DNA of 64,000 bases, taken from contig NZ_CAUQDV010000001.1 in assembly GCF_963517015.1 (NCBI RefSeq), positions 812,001-876,000 on the forward strand, given 5' to 3'. Positions within the stretch are counted from its first letter, which is position 1. The number at the start of each line of letters is the position of its first letter. Position numbers and translations under genes: made by a program. The notes below the pieces were generated by a model that was not told the DNA's origin, did no database searches, and saw only the letters and a program-made list of their open reading frames with translations. This DNA comes from an uncultured Devosia sp. Lineage in GTDB: Bacteria > Pseudomonadota > Alphaproteobacteria > Rhizobiales > Devosiaceae. This document shows positions 16,335-25,730 of the stretch, one piece after another.

Positions 16335-17288
16335 ATGGCGGATGACCGCAAGCTGAGGATATTGCTGACTGGCGAGATCGACGACAAGCGCCTGGCAGAA
16401 TTGCGCAGCGTTGCGCCTGACGCGGACATCACGTTTTACGACAAGCAGGCCGAGATGGAGGCCGCCATCGACGATGCTGACATCGTGGCAGGGCAGGTAT
16501 CATCCGAGGCACTGGGGCGCGGCAAGAACCTGAAATGGGTGCATAGCTGGGCGGCCGGTCCCAACATGCAGCTCTATCCGGAATTCGTCGCCAATCCCGT
16601 GGTGCTGACCTGCTCCAAGGGTAATGGCGCCATTCCACTGGCCGAGCACGCCATGATGCTCATGCTCATGCTCAACCGCAACGCGATGCGCTGGATCGAA
16701 GGGCATCGAAACAAGAAGTGGGATGCGTTCTTCCACGGGGAGCTCAATGGCCAGACCGTCGGCATTATCGGCGCCGGCTATTCGGGTGTCGATCTGGCGC
16801 TCAAGGCCCAGGCCTTCCACATGCGTGTGCTCGGCTTGCGTCGCAACAACCAGCCGACGCCAAACTTCGACCTCATGTATGCGCAGGACCAGCTGCACGA
16901 ATTCCTGGGTGAATGCGATTTCGTCGTTGTGACCGCGCCCAAGACGCCCGAAACGACCGACATGTTGGGTGAGGCCGAGTTCAAGGCGATGAAGAAGTCG
17001 GCATTCTATGTCTGCTTCTCTCGCGGCGGCGTTGCCAATGATGAGGCACTGTACAAGGCGATCACCGAAGGTTGGATTGCGGGCGCGGGCCTCGATGCTC
17101 ATGGTATCGAGCCGCTGCCGGCGGACAGCCCTTTCTGGACAGCACCCAACACGATCATCACCCCCCATAATGGGGCAACAACGCTCGCCACCAAGGCGCG
17201 GGGTTACCAGATCTTCGCCGATAACCTGAAGCGCTACGTGGCCGGGGAACCGCTGATCAACATTGTCGACAAGCAGATGGGCTATTGA
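16335..17288 (+). CDS. D-2-hydroxyacid dehydrogenase family protein
   Basis: This is a 317-residue NAD(P)-dependent dehydrogenase of the 2-hydroxyacid family, which interconverts 2-hydroxy and 2-keto acids. The cofactor loop is VGIIGAGYSGVDLA; the catalytic region has CFSRGGVANDEAL (Arg), followed by the acid and the His of ITPHNGA. The ATG at 16335 has a GGGAGGA ribosome site; the frame upstream to 16212 is not needed. It opens the operon with the NTF2-like and ABC genes. Given garR and glycerate kinase nearby, hydroxypyruvate/glyoxylate reduction is a reasonable guess, but sugar-acid substrates are equally possible. Confidence 0.85.
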   Translation: MADDRKLRILLTGEIDDKRLAELRSVAPDADITFYDKQAEMEAAIDDADIVAGQVSSEALGRGKNLKWVHSWAAGPNMQLYPEFVANPVVLTCSKGNGAIPLAEHAMMLMLMLNRNAMRWIEGHRNKKWDAFFHGELNGQTVGIIGAGYSGVDLALKAQAFHMRVLGLRRNNQPTPNFDLMYAQDQLHEFLGECDFVVVTAPKTPETTDMLGEAEFKAMKKSAFYVCFSRGGVANDEALYKAITEGWIAGAGLDAHGIEPLPADSPFWTAPNTIITPHNGATTLATKARGYQIFADNLKRYVAGEPLINIVDKQMGY

Positions 17289-17298
17289 GGAGGCTGCC

Positions 17299-17703
17299 AT
17301 GGACCAAGAAGCGGAAATGGCATGCCAGCGTCTGGTGGTTGCATCCTATAGCCTCATGGATCAGGGGCGCTACGAGGAGAGCGCGGCCCTGTTCAGTGCG
17401 GACGCGGTGTGGGTCCGCGGCGGAAGGCCCGTTGCGGGTCGGGACGCGATCCTCGCTGCCTTGCAGCAACGCCCAGCCGGCGATCTGTCGCGGCACCTGA
17501 TCACGAATGTTCTGGTGGAGGTTGCCGGTAACGAAGCGACAGCAACGGCCTGCTTCGTGCCATTGCGCGGGAGCAAGCGCGAGGATGGCAGCGTCGCGAC
17601 CCCCTCGATCACCAATGTGGGCGACCTCGCCTATCAATTTCGCAAGGAGGCTGATGGCTGGCGCATTTCGCACCTGCAGCCAACGATGATTTTCAAACCC
17701 TGA
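17299..17703 (+). CDS. SnoaL/NTF2-like fold protein
   Basis: The product is 134 residues with a cone-shaped NTF2-like layout: an initial helix (SYSLMDQGRYEESAALFSAD), then VWVRGGRPVAGRDAILAALQQ and a final sheet ending DGWRISHLQPTMIF. Such proteins are small isomerases, hydrolases or ligand carriers. GAGGAGG precedes the ATG at 17299, only 10 bases after the dehydrogenase, so the two are co-translated in the ABC operon. It may act on the imported compound. No catalytic residue can be assigned with confidence. Confidence 0.75.
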   Translation: MDQEAEMACQRLVVASYSLMDQGRYEESAALFSADAVWVRGGRPVAGRDAILAALQQRPAGDLSRHLITNVLVEVAGNEATATACFVPLRGSKREDGSVATPSITNVGDLAYQFRKEADGWRISHLQPTMIFKP

Positions 17704-17773
17704 GCCGGACAGAGCGGGACAAGCGCTGACGGCAGACGGAATGGCGGCTCGATGAGCCAAATGGGAGGAAGGC

Positions 17774-19711
17774 ATGAAACTGACTACAGGACTCGGTCGA
17801 GCCTATACGCTCGGCCTCACGGCCGGGCTGATGCTGATGACCAGCGTTTCCGCCTGGGCGTTCAATCAGGCGCCGGGCCTGCAGACCATGGTGGATGCCG
17901 GCAGCCTGCCACCGGTCGACGAGCGCCTTCCGTTGGACCCGCTGGTGCTGACGCCGCTTAACGAAGTCGGCACCTATGGTGGCGACATGCGCACCGACCT
18001 GCTGGGCGGCACTGATCGTGGCTATGGCTGGCTGAACCGCATCATAGGCTATGAGCCGCTGGTTCGCTTCGCGCCTGAGGGCGGCAATGTGGTGCCCAAT
18101 ATCGCATCGTCGTGGGAGGTTAATCCGGAGAGCACGGAATTCACCTTTCACCTGCGCGAAGGCATGAAGTGGAGCGATGGCGCGCCGGTAACGGCAGATG
18201 ACATCGTGTTCTGGTATGAGGACATGGCGTCCAATACCGAACTGTATCCGGGCGGTCCGGGCGGGCATATGATGAATGCGGGCGAGCCCGCGGTGCTGAC
18301 CAAGGTGGACGACTACACGGTCAAGTTCACCTTTGCTGCACCCTATGGGCTGTTCATCCAGCAGCTGGCCTCGGGCAATAACCAGCCGCCGATCGCGCCG
18401 CGTCACTATGGCGAACAGTTCCTGCCCAAATATAACGAGGCCGGCCTGCCGGGACTAATCCAGGAAGCCGGTGTTGCCACCTGGATTGAATTGTTCAACC
18501 AGAAAGTGGGCGGGACCACGGGCAGCGATTTTGCCAAGTGGCTCAACCCGGAACTGCCGGTGCTCAATGCCTGGCAGGTCACGAACCCATATGACGGCTC
18601 CAGCACTCAGGTCGTTGCCAGACGCAACGCCTATTACTGGAAAGTCGATACGGACGAAAACCAGCTGCCCTATCTCGATCAGATCACCTTCCCCATCGTG
18701 GGTGATCCCGAAGTGCTCAAGCTCATGGTGATGAACGGCCAGGTCGATTTCGTCTATCGCCCGCAAAACTTCACCATCACTGACAAGCCTACCTTCTTCG
18801 ACAATCAGGAAGCCGGCCAGTATCACTTCATCGACCTGAGCGCCGACGTCTCGGCGGCCCATGCCCTGCACCTGAACCTGACGGTACTTGATGACACCAA
18901 GCGCGAGCTCTTTACGAACAAGGACTTCCGCATCGCCCTCAGTCATGCGCTGAACCGGCCGGAGCTGATCGACATCATCTATGTCGGGCAGGGCGAGGCC
19001 TTCCAGGTGGCACCCCGCCCGGAATCGGCCTTCTATGACGAGGTCTTCGCCCATCAATATACCGAATTTGACCCCGACACGGCCAACCAGATGCTGGATG
19101 CGTTGGGACTGACCGAGCGCGACGGCAATGGCATCCGCCTGATGAGCAACGGCCAGCCGCTATCGATCCGCGTGGATGTGCGCACCGACACCACCCAGCA
19201 GATCGACAGTCTTGAACTGATCCAGGGCTATTGGCGCGATGTGGGGATTGACCTGCAGGTCAATGTCATCGACAGCGCGCTCTATCGCGAGCGGCAGGTG
19301 GCCAACCTCTACGAAGCCATCTCGAATGTTGGCGCCGGCGGGCTGAACGAATTGCTCAATCCGCGCCTCTATGTGCCGATCAATGACAATGCGCTTTACG
19401 CGGTGCCATGGTCCTATTGGTATAATAGCGACGATCGCGGCATCGAGCCCAATGCGGCTACCGTCGAGCAGCTCAGGCTCTACGACGAAGCTTTGGCAAC
19501 GGCCGATGTCGACATGCAGGCCGATCTCTTCAAGCAGGTGATCGATATTGCCCGCGATGAGTTCCGCAGCTTCGGTATCTCATTGCTGACCGGCACCTAT
19601 GCGATCGCGACCAACCGGCTGGGCAATGTCCCCGACACCATGATCGACTCGGCCATCTATCCCACGCCAGCGCCGCTCAACCTGTCTACCTGGTACATCA
19701 AGGCCCAATAA
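17774..19711 (+). CDS. ABC transporter periplasmic binding protein, SBP_bac_5 type, 645 residues
   Basis: A signal peptide (LTAGLMLMTSVSAWA) leads a family-5 extracellular solute-binding domain, with typical segments MKWSDGAPVTADDIVFWYED and FRIALSHALNRPELIDIIYV. At 645 residues it is larger than di/oligopeptide binders of about 530. In Hyphomicrobiales such large versions often serve oligosaccharides or opines. An AGGAAGG site precedes the ATG. It heads a five-gene uptake set (binding protein, two permeases, two ATPases). A hairpin at 19717-19746 separates it from the permease, as is common where binding protein must exceed membrane parts. The ligand is unknown. Confidence 0.9.
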   Translation: MKLTTGLGRAYTLGLTAGLMLMTSVSAWAFNQAPGLQTMVDAGSLPPVDERLPLDPLVLTPLNEVGTYGGDMRTDLLGGTDRGYGWLNRIIGYEPLVRFAPEGGNVVPNIASSWEVNPESTEFTFHLREGMKWSDGAPVTADDIVFWYEDMASNTELYPGGPGGHMMNAGEPAVLTKVDDYTVKFTFAAPYGLFIQQLASGNNQPPIAPRHYGEQFLPKYNEAGLPGLIQEAGVATWIELFNQKVGGTTGSDFAKWLNPELPVLNAWQVTNPYDGSSTQVVARRNAYYWKVDTDENQLPYLDQITFPIVGDPEVLKLMVMNGQVDFVYRPQNFTITDKPTFFDNQEAGQYHFIDLSADVSAAHALHLNLTVLDDTKRELFTNKDFRIALSHALNRPELIDIIYVGQGEAFQVAPRPESAFYDEVFAHQYTEFDPDTANQMLDALGLTERDGNGIRLMSNGQPLSIRVDVRTDTTQQIDSLELIQGYWRDVGIDLQVNVIDSALYRERQVANLYEAISNVGAGGLNELLNPRLYVPINDNALYAVPWSYWYNSDDRGIEPNAATVEQLRLYDEALATADVDMQADLFKQVIDIARDEFRSFGISLLTGTYAIATNRLGNVPDTMIDSAIYPTPAPLNLSTWYIKAQ

Positions 19712-19716
19712 GCATG

Positions 19717-19746
19717 GCGGTCCCGCCCCACCCGGCGCGGGGCCGC
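19717..19746 (+). other. Intercistronic hairpin between binding protein and permease
   Basis: GCGGTCCCGC pairs with GCGGGGCCGC (10 bp, one G-T wobble) just after the binding-protein stop. There is no T-tract, so it more likely protects the upstream mRNA or partly attenuates transcription than stops it fully. Confidence 0.5.
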
Positions 19747-19766
19747 ACCTTTTCGTGGAGGCTTGC

Positions 19767-20753
19767 ATGCTTACATTCATGATCCGCCGGCTGGGCTATA
19801 TGCTGGTTACCCTCGCGCTGGTCTCGGTTCTGACCTTCATCATCATCCAGCTGCCGCCCGGCGATTATCTCAGTTCCATGGTGGCCGGCATGACGGCCGA
19901 AGGCGTCGAGGTCAACCAGGCCTTTATCAACGGCATGCGTGAGCGCTACGGCATGGGCGAGCCGCTCTATATCCAGTACTGGAAATGGATCTCGGCTATC
20001 CTCTTTCGGGGTGACTTCGGTCAATCCTTCGAGTGGAACCGCCCGGTCGCGACCCTGATCTACGAGCGGATGGGGCTCACCCTTGTCCTATCCATCTCCA
20101 CGCTGTTGTTCATCTGGGCCGTCGCTTTTCCCATCGGCATCTATTCGGCCATTCGCCGCAATTCGATCGGTGCACATCTGGCGACTTTCGTCGGCTTCAT
20201 CGGGCTCGCAATTCCCAATTTCCTGATTGCGCTGGTCTTCATGTACCTGTCCTTCCGCTATCTGGGGCAGTCCGTGGGCGGGCTGTTCTCGCCGGAATTC
20301 GAGAATGCGGCGTGGAGCCTCGCCAAGGTTGGCGACCTTATCAGCCATCTCTGGATACCGGTGATCGTCCTGGGCATGGCCGGCACTGCGAGTCTGATCC
20401 GCATCATGCGCGCCAATCTGCTCGACGAGCTCAACAAGCCCTATGTGGTCACGGCCCGTGCCATGGGGCACCCAGAGCATGTGCTGCTGCTGAAATATCC
20501 GGTGCGGGTGGCGCTCAATCCCTTCGTCTCGACTGTCGGCTGGGTTCTCCCGGGCCTGGTTTCGGGCGCTACCATTACCGCCATCGTGCTTAACCTGCCC
20601 ACTTCGGGACCCATGCTGCTGCGCTCGCTTCTGACGCAGGACATGTATCTCGCAGGCAGTTTCATCCTGCTGCTTTCAACGCTGACCGTTGTAGGCACGC
20701 TGATTTCCGACATCCTGCTGGCGTGGCTCGACCCGCGCATTCGCTACAGCTGA
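19767..20753 (+). CDS. ABC permease, DppB/OppB type
   Basis: This 328-residue inner-membrane subunit has six predicted helices, beginning MIRRLGYMLVTLALVSVLTF. The family EAA coupling region reads RANLLDELNKPYVVTARAMG. The ATG at 19767 follows GGAGG with a suitable gap; an in-frame GTG at 19755 would overlap the ribosome site. It pairs with the DppC-type subunit directly downstream (10-base gap) to form the channel. Confidence 0.92.
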   Translation: MLTFMIRRLGYMLVTLALVSVLTFIIIQLPPGDYLSSMVAGMTAEGVEVNQAFINGMRERYGMGEPLYIQYWKWISAILFRGDFGQSFEWNRPVATLIYERMGLTLVLSISTLLFIWAVAFPIGIYSAIRRNSIGAHLATFVGFIGLAIPNFLIALVFMYLSFRYLGQSVGGLFSPEFENAAWSLAKVGDLISHLWIPVIVLGMAGTASLIRIMRANLLDELNKPYVVTARAMGHPEHVLLLKYPVRVALNPFVSTVGWVLPGLVSGATITAIVLNLPTSGPMLLRSLLTQDMYLAGSFILLLSTLTVVGTLISDILLAWLDPRIRYS

Positions 20754-20763
20754 GGAGGGCGTC

Positions 20764-21915
20764 ATGACCGATCAAACTATCTCGACCGTGCCGCAGTCTA
20801 TTACCCGGCCTGCCGAACCCGAATACAAGGAACAGGTCGCCGGACAATGGCAGCTGATCTGGTGGCGCTTCCGGCGCAACAAGGTTGCTCTCTTCAGTGG
20901 CGCCATCGTTCTGGCCATCTATCTTGTCGCCATCTTCGCTGAGTTCCTGGCGCCCTTTTCGCCGGACTATTACGAAGGCCGCTATGCTTATGCCCAGCCG
21001 CAGCAGATCAACTTGTTTCAGGTTGACGAAAGTGGCTGGCGGTGGGCACCGCATGTGAACGGCTATTCGAGCTCGGTAGATCCGGTCTCCTTTCGGCGCA
21101 CCTTCGTGCCCGATCCCGAAAAGCCCGTGCCGGTGGCATTCTTTGCCAAGGGCGAGCCCTACAAGATGTTCGGCTTCATTCCTGGCGACATCCACCTCAT
21201 TACGCCGGTCAATCCGCGCGATCCGATGTATCTGTTCGGCGCCGACCGTCTCGGTCGCGACGTGCTGAGCCGCACCATCCACGGGACGCGTGTCTCGATG
21301 TCCATCGGCCTGATTGGCGTGACCCTGAGCCTGGTGCTCGGTATTGTGCTGGGCGGCATTTCCGGCTTTGTCGGTGGCACTGTCGACAACCTTATCCAGC
21401 GCACCATCGAGTTCTTGCAATCCATCCCGACCATTCCGCTCTGGATGGGGCTCGCTGCGGCCATCCCGCAAAGCTGGACACCTCTGCAAGTCTATTTCGC
21501 CATTACGATAATCCTGTCGCTGATCGGCTGGACCGGACTGGCGCGCGAGGTGCGCGGCAAGTTCATGGCGCTCAAGCACGAGGATTTCGTGGTGGCCGCA
21601 AGGCTCGACGGGCTGGGCGAAATGGCGATTATCCGCAAGCATCTCGTACCCAGCTTCCTCAGCCATATCGTCGCCTCGGTAACCCTGGCGATCCCGGCAA
21701 TGATCCTCGCGGAAACGGCGCTGAGCTTTATCGGCATCGGCCTCAAGCCGCCCGTGGTCAGCTGGGGCGTTCTGCTCCAGGAGGCGCAGAACATCCGATC
21801 GGTTGCCTCGGCGCCTTGGCTGTTCCTGCCTGGTGCCGCCATCGTGGTGGCGGTGCTTTCGATGAATTTCCTCGGCGACGGCCTCATTGATGCGGCGGAC
21901 CCCTATGGCCAGTGA
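20764..21915 (+). CDS. ABC permease, DppC/OppC type
   Basis: The second channel subunit, 383 residues, starts with a cytoplasmic N-tail and first helix NKVALFSGAIVLAIYLVAI. It has an extended periplasmic loop and the coupling motif LKHEDFVVAARLDGLGEMAI. It is longer than classical DppC (about 300) because of the loop after helix 1, as in OppC-like subunits of large-binding-protein systems. Its end overlaps the next ATPase gene by 11 bases, indicating translational coupling. Confidence 0.92.
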   Translation: MTDQTISTVPQSITRPAEPEYKEQVAGQWQLIWWRFRRNKVALFSGAIVLAIYLVAIFAEFLAPFSPDYYEGRYAYAQPQQINLFQVDESGWRWAPHVNGYSSSVDPVSFRRTFVPDPEKPVPVAFFAKGEPYKMFGFIPGDIHLITPVNPRDPMYLFGADRLGRDVLSRTIHGTRVSMSIGLIGVTLSLVLGIVLGGISGFVGGTVDNLIQRTIEFLQSIPTIPLWMGLAAAIPQSWTPLQVYFAITIILSLIGWTGLAREVRGKFMALKHEDFVVAARLDGLGEMAIIRKHLVPSFLSHIVASVTLAIPAMILAETALSFIGIGLKPPVVSWGVLLQEAQNIRSVASAPWLFLPGAAIVVAVLSMNFLGDGLIDAADPYGQ

Positions 21916-22948
21916 CAGCAAAACAACGCCCCTGCTCGAAATCACCGGTCTCAAGACCTATTTCGGTACCGGCAATCCGATCCGAGCCGTCGATGGCGTC
22001 GACCTCACCATACGCGATGGCGAGACCGTCTGCGTGGTCGGCGAGTCCGGTTGTGGCAAGTCCATGCTGGCTCGATCCATCTTGCGCATCGTCTCGCGCC
22101 CGGGCAAGGTCGTCGGCGGCTCGATGAACTTCCGCAAATCCGATGGCAGCATGGTGGATCTGGCGAAACTCGATCCCACCGGCGAGGATATCCGTGCCGT
22201 ACGCGGTAACGAAATAGCCATGATCTTCCAGGAGCCCATGACGTCTCTGGGCCCGGTCCAGACCATCGGCTCGCAGATCATGGACGCCATCCGCCTGCAT
22301 CGCAAATGCAGCAAGAAGGAAGCGCGCGAGCGTGCCATCGACATCCTGCGCCGAGTGGGTATGCCGCGGCCCGAGGAAAGGCTCAACGCCTATCCTTTCC
22401 AATTGTCGGGCGGCATGCGCCAGCGCGCCATGATCGCTCTGGCTCTGTCGTGCAATCCGCGTCTGCTGATTGCCGACGAACCCACTACCGCGCTCGATGT
22501 GACGACGCAGGCCGTGATCCTCGATCTCATCAAGGAACTCCAGGCTGAATCCGGCATGGCCGTGCTCTTCATCACGCACGATCTGGGCGTGGTGGCGGAA
22601 ATCGCCGACAATGTTGCCGTCATGTATCTGGGTCGCGTCGTCGAGCGCTCCGATGTCGACGGCATCTTCCACGCGCCCAAGCACCCCTATACACGTGGCC
22701 TGCTGCGCTCCATTCCGCGCCTCGGTATCCATGTCGGAGAAGATCTCGATACGATCGAGGGCATGGTGCCAAATCCGCTCAATCGTCCAGCGGGCTGTTC
22801 CTTTCACCCGCGCTGTCGCGAAGCGGTGGCCGGCTTGTGCGATCGCCTTGATCCGACGCGGACGCAATTGCCCGACGGGTCACAGGTCCGTTGCCTGCTC
22901 CATGAAAGCGATACGGCCGGCGTCCAGCTGGTGGGAGGATTGCAATGA
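21905..22948 (+). CDS. ABC ATPase, DppD/OppD type
   Basis: This nucleotide-binding subunit (347 residues) has Walker A GESGCGKSM, signature LSGGMRQR, and Walker B LLIADEPTTALD. The C-terminal oligopeptide-transporter region has the cysteine-bearing CSFHPRCREAVAGLC; in this family such cysteines can hold an Fe-S cluster. The ATG at 21905 lies inside the end of the permease gene. It forms a heterodimer with the ATPase at 22945. Confidence 0.92.
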   Translation: MASDSKTTPLLEITGLKTYFGTGNPIRAVDGVDLTIRDGETVCVVGESGCGKSMLARSILRIVSRPGKVVGGSMNFRKSDGSMVDLAKLDPTGEDIRAVRGNEIAMIFQEPMTSLGPVQTIGSQIMDAIRLHRKCSKKEARERAIDILRRVGMPRPEERLNAYPFQLSGGMRQRAMIALALSCNPRLLIADEPTTALDVTTQAVILDLIKELQAESGMAVLFITHDLGVVAEIADNVAVMYLGRVVERSDVDGIFHAPKHPYTRGLLRSIPRLGIHVGEDLDTIEGMVPNPLNRPAGCSFHPRCREAVAGLCDRLDPTRTQLPDGSQVRCLLHESDTAGVQLVGGLQ

Positions 22949-23991
22949 CCGACATGACACCGATCCGCTCGCCCGAACAGGCGCCCATTCTGCTGCAGGT
23001 CAGGGACCTCAAGGTACACTTTCCCATCACGCAAGGGCTGCTGCGCCGCACGGTGGGGCATGTCAAAGCCGTTGACGGCGTCTCCTTCGATGTGCGCCAA
23101 GGGGAGGTGCTTGGTTTGGTCGGGGAGTCCGGCTGCGGCAAGACCACGACCGGACGCGCCCTGTTGCGGATCGTCGATCCGACATCCGGCTCAATCCATT
23201 TTCGCCGGCCCGATGGACAGGAAGTCGATGTCATCAATGCCGGTCCGGCCGAACTGCGCCGCATAAGGCGCGACATGCGCATGGTGTTCCAGGATCCCAA
23301 TGCCTCGCTCAATCCGCGCCTGCCGGTCGGCGAGATCATCGGGCAGAGCCTTGAGTATAACGGCATAGCAAAGGCCGAAGCCGATGACCGGGTCGCGACC
23401 CTGTTGCGGCGGGTGGGCTTGCGGCCAGAATATATCAAGCGCTATCCGCATGCTTTTTCCGGTGGCGAACGCCAGCGTATCGGTATTGCGCGCGCCTTGG
23501 CGCTCAACCCGGCTTTCGTTGTCTGCGACGAAGCGGTGTCGGCGCTCGACGTTTCCGTACAGGCGCAGATCCTGCGCCTGCTGCGTGAGCTCAAGCGCGA
23601 GTTCAATCTGACCTATCTGTTTGTCGGACACGATCTTGCGGTCATTCAACATATCTGCGACCGCGTCGCCGTCATGTATGCCGGCAAGCTGGTCGAGATC
23701 GGACCGACTCAGACCCTGTTCGACAAGCCGCGCCATCCCTACACCGAGGCCTTGCTGTCGGCCGTGCCGCGCCCCGATCCGCGCCTGCGCCGCAAGGGGG
23801 AACGCATACGCCTGCAGGGCGAGGTGGCGGACGTGACCAACCTGCCCAAGGGCTGCGCCTTCCACCCGCGCTGCCGCTACGCCACCGATATCTGCCGCGC
23901 CGAAGTGCCCCAGCTCAAGAATTTTGTCAATGGCCAGGCTGCCGCCTGCCATCATGCTGAAAGTCTGGAGCTGAGTGGCACGACGGTGTGA
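22945..23991 (+). CDS. ABC ATPase, DppF/OppF type
   Basis: This second nucleotide-binding subunit (348 residues) shows Walker A GESGCGKTT, signature FSGGERQR and an odd Walker B end VVCDEAVSALD, with Ala where Pro is usual after the catalytic Glu. The C-terminal CAFHPRCRYATDIC matches the oligopeptide-type extension. Its start overlaps the previous stop (ATGA). It ends the operon, and a terminator hairpin follows at 23997-24021. Confidence 0.92.
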   Translation: MTDMTPIRSPEQAPILLQVRDLKVHFPITQGLLRRTVGHVKAVDGVSFDVRQGEVLGLVGESGCGKTTTGRALLRIVDPTSGSIHFRRPDGQEVDVINAGPAELRRIRRDMRMVFQDPNASLNPRLPVGEIIGQSLEYNGIAKAEADDRVATLLRRVGLRPEYIKRYPHAFSGGERQRIGIARALALNPAFVVCDEAVSALDVSVQAQILRLLRELKREFNLTYLFVGHDLAVIQHICDRVAVMYAGKLVEIGPTQTLFDKPRHPYTEALLSAVPRPDPRLRRKGERIRLQGEVADVTNLPKGCAFHPRCRYATDICRAEVPQLKNFVNGQAAACHHAESLELSGTTV

Positions 23992-23996
23992 AGCAG

Positions 23997-24021
23997 GCCG
24001 GGCTGCTTTGTGCAGTCCGGC
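23997..24021. terminator. Hairpin between convergent ABC and garR-like genes
   Basis: GCCGGGCTGC, loop TTTGT, GCAGTCCGGC: a 10-bp stem with one wobble pair, placed between two converging genes. It could stop transcription from both sides. Confidence 0.55.
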
Positions 24022-24029
24022 CGCTGGCT

Positions 24030-24908
24030 TCAGTCTCTGCTGATGGCCGACAGGTTCTCGATTGCCTGCACAAGGGCCGAATGATCGCGATCGCCCAGTC
24101 CTTGCGCAATCGCGCCGTTCATCAACTGCTGTGTCGCAGCCGTATTGGGCAGAGCCAGGTCGAGTTCACGCGCAGCGTCGATGGCCAGCGCCAGATCCTT
24201 GCGGTGCAGGCGAATGCGGAAGCCGGGGTCGAATGTACGCTTGACCATGCGGTCGCCATGCACTTCCAGAATCCGCGACGAGGCAAAGCCGCCCATCAGA
24301 GCCTCGCGTACCTTGGCGGGATCGGCCCCGGCCACTTTGGCAAAAGTGAGAGCTTCGGCCACCGCTTCGATCGTCAGCCCGACAATGATCTGATTGGCGA
24401 CTTTTGCTGTCTGACCATCCCCGACATTACCGACACGAGTGATATTCTTGCCCAGTTTCTCAAACAGCGGTAGGGCGCGCGCAAAGTCCCCCTCACTGCC
24501 GCCGGCCATGATCGACAGCGTCGCATTCTTGGCACCGACCTCACCCCCCGAAACCGGTGCATCGACATAACCCACGCCCCTGCTGCGCAGGCGCTCGGCA
24601 AATTGTTTGGTGGCCACCGGCGAAATTGAGCTCATGTCGATCACGAGCTTGCCGGCCTCGATATGCACCTCGATGCCGTCTTCGCCGAACAGCACAGATT
24701 CCACGTCGCCGGTATCGGGCAGCATCAGGATGACGATATCTGACCGCATGGCGACTTCCGCCGCACTTTCGCAGCTCTTGCCCCCGGCCTCGACCAGCGC
24801 CGCATGTCTCTCCTTGACGCGATAGAGATTGACCTGATGGCCTGCGGCGATCAGGTGCCCTGCCATGGGCATGCCCATGACACCCAGACCGATGAAACCA
24901 ATTTGCAT
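24030..24908 (-). CDS. garR: 2-hydroxy-3-oxopropionate (tartronate semialdehyde) reductase-like
   Basis: This 292-residue beta-hydroxyacid dehydrogenase would reduce tartronate semialdehyde to D-glycerate. The NAD site is GFIGLGVMGMPMAGHL, the substrate loop DAPVSGGEVGA, and the catalytic lysine lies in GDGQTAKVANQ. These are the hallmarks of GarR/GlxR rather than 6-phosphogluconate dehydrogenase. It is the last gene of a minus-strand unit with the hydratase-like gene and a LacI regulator. A glycerate 2-kinase at 36680 could take its product to 2-phosphoglycerate. Other beta-hydroxyacids cannot be excluded. Confidence 0.8.
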   Translation of the reverse strand: MQIGFIGLGVMGMPMAGHLIAAGHQVNLYRVKERHAALVEAGGKSCESAAEVAMRSDIVILMLPDTGDVESVLFGEDGIEVHIEAGKLVIDMSSISPVATKQFAERLRSRGVGYVDAPVSGGEVGAKNATLSIMAGGSEGDFARALPLFEKLGKNITRVGNVGDGQTAKVANQIIVGLTIEAVAEALTFAKVAGADPAKVREALMGGFASSRILEVHGDRMVKRTFDPGFRIRLHRKDLALAIDAARELDLALPNTAATQQLMNGAIAQGLGDRDHSALVQAIENLSAISRD

Positions 24909-24921
24909 GACAGTTCTCCGT

Positions 24922-25707
24922 TTAGGCTGGGGAAGCGGCGAAATGTGCCGTGTTGAGCTGGAGCCTAGCCGAGCCGAGCCCGGCCACGTCGCCCTGGATC
25001 ACGGCCGCCTGCCCGGTGGGCAGAACGAGCCTAGCGCCGGTCGTGACTATATGGCCGCGCTGCAAGGGGAGACCGCGTTGCGCAGCGTGATTGGCGAGAT
25101 AGGCAAGCGTTCGGGCGATGGTCTTGAGATCCGCGCCGGTTGGCGCGCTGCCTAAGGCGACGCCGTCAAAGATCAATGTCGAGCCCGCAGCGGAGGTGTC
25201 GAAATCGCGCCATTCGGTTAGCGCCGGACCGAGCACGAAGCCGGCGCTGTTCTGCAGATCCGCCAGCTGTGAAACGCGATCTACCTTGTCCCGGTCAAGC
25301 CAGCTCAGTGTGATCAGCTCGATCAGCGGATGCAGGCTCTGGATTGCGGCCAAGGCTTCATCGGCCGTGTATGGTGCGTCGCGGAAGGGTAGATCGTGTC
25401 CGATCGACACTGCAATTTCCAGCTCGACGAGTGAAATAGGCAGTGGCCCCTGCGGCGCCGAATAGTCTTGGGCATAAATCAGGCTGGATGGAATGGGCGA
25501 GAGCATCGGGGCCGGATCATCCCCGGCAAAGATCTTCCATCCGCCCACGCCGCCAAGTTCAGCCACGATCACATCCTGAATGCGATGTGCATCGGCATGT
25601 GTCTCGGGGCGGCAGGGTTCTGGCAGGTTTTCGATGCGATTGCCGGTGCGGCGTGCATCCAGCAATAGTCTGGCTGCCAGGTCGGGCGTCGAAAATGATC
25701 GGGTCAT
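24922..25707 (-). CDS. Fumarylacetoacetase/2-keto-4-pentenoate hydratase-like protein
   Basis: The 261-residue protein belongs to the MhpD-like branch of the fumarylacetoacetate hydrolase family (ELEIAVSIGHDLPFRDAPYT, IELITLSWLDRDK, NSAGFVLGPAL, GAPTGADLKTIA-like C-part). These enzymes hydrate or decarboxylate 2-keto acids with Mg2+. The start at 25707 has GGAGAAAAG upstream. It sits 13 bases upstream of garR. Acidic-sugar catabolism often uses this family for keto-deoxy acids. The exact reaction is unknown. Confidence 0.78.
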   Translation of the reverse strand: MTRSFSTPDLAARLLLDARRTGNRIENLPEPCRPETHADAHRIQDVIVAELGGVGGWKIFAGDDPAPMLSPIPSSLIYAQDYSAPQGPLPISLVELEIAVSIGHDLPFRDAPYTADEALAAIQSLHPLIELITLSWLDRDKVDRVSQLADLQNSAGFVLGPALTEWRDFDTSAAGSTLIFDGVALGSAPTGADLKTIARTLAYLANHAAQRGLPLQRGHIVTTGARLVLPTGQAAVIQGDVAGLGSARLQLNTAHFAASPA

Positions 25708-25730
25708 CGCTTTTCTCCGGCCTTGAGGGG

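Noticed and set aside
20662..21954. A 430-codon open frame antisense to the DppC-type permease
   Set aside because: It mirrors a strongly supported permease gene; its translation is Arg/His/Gly-rich low complexity without membrane or catalytic motifs, as expected of a GC-rich shadow frame.
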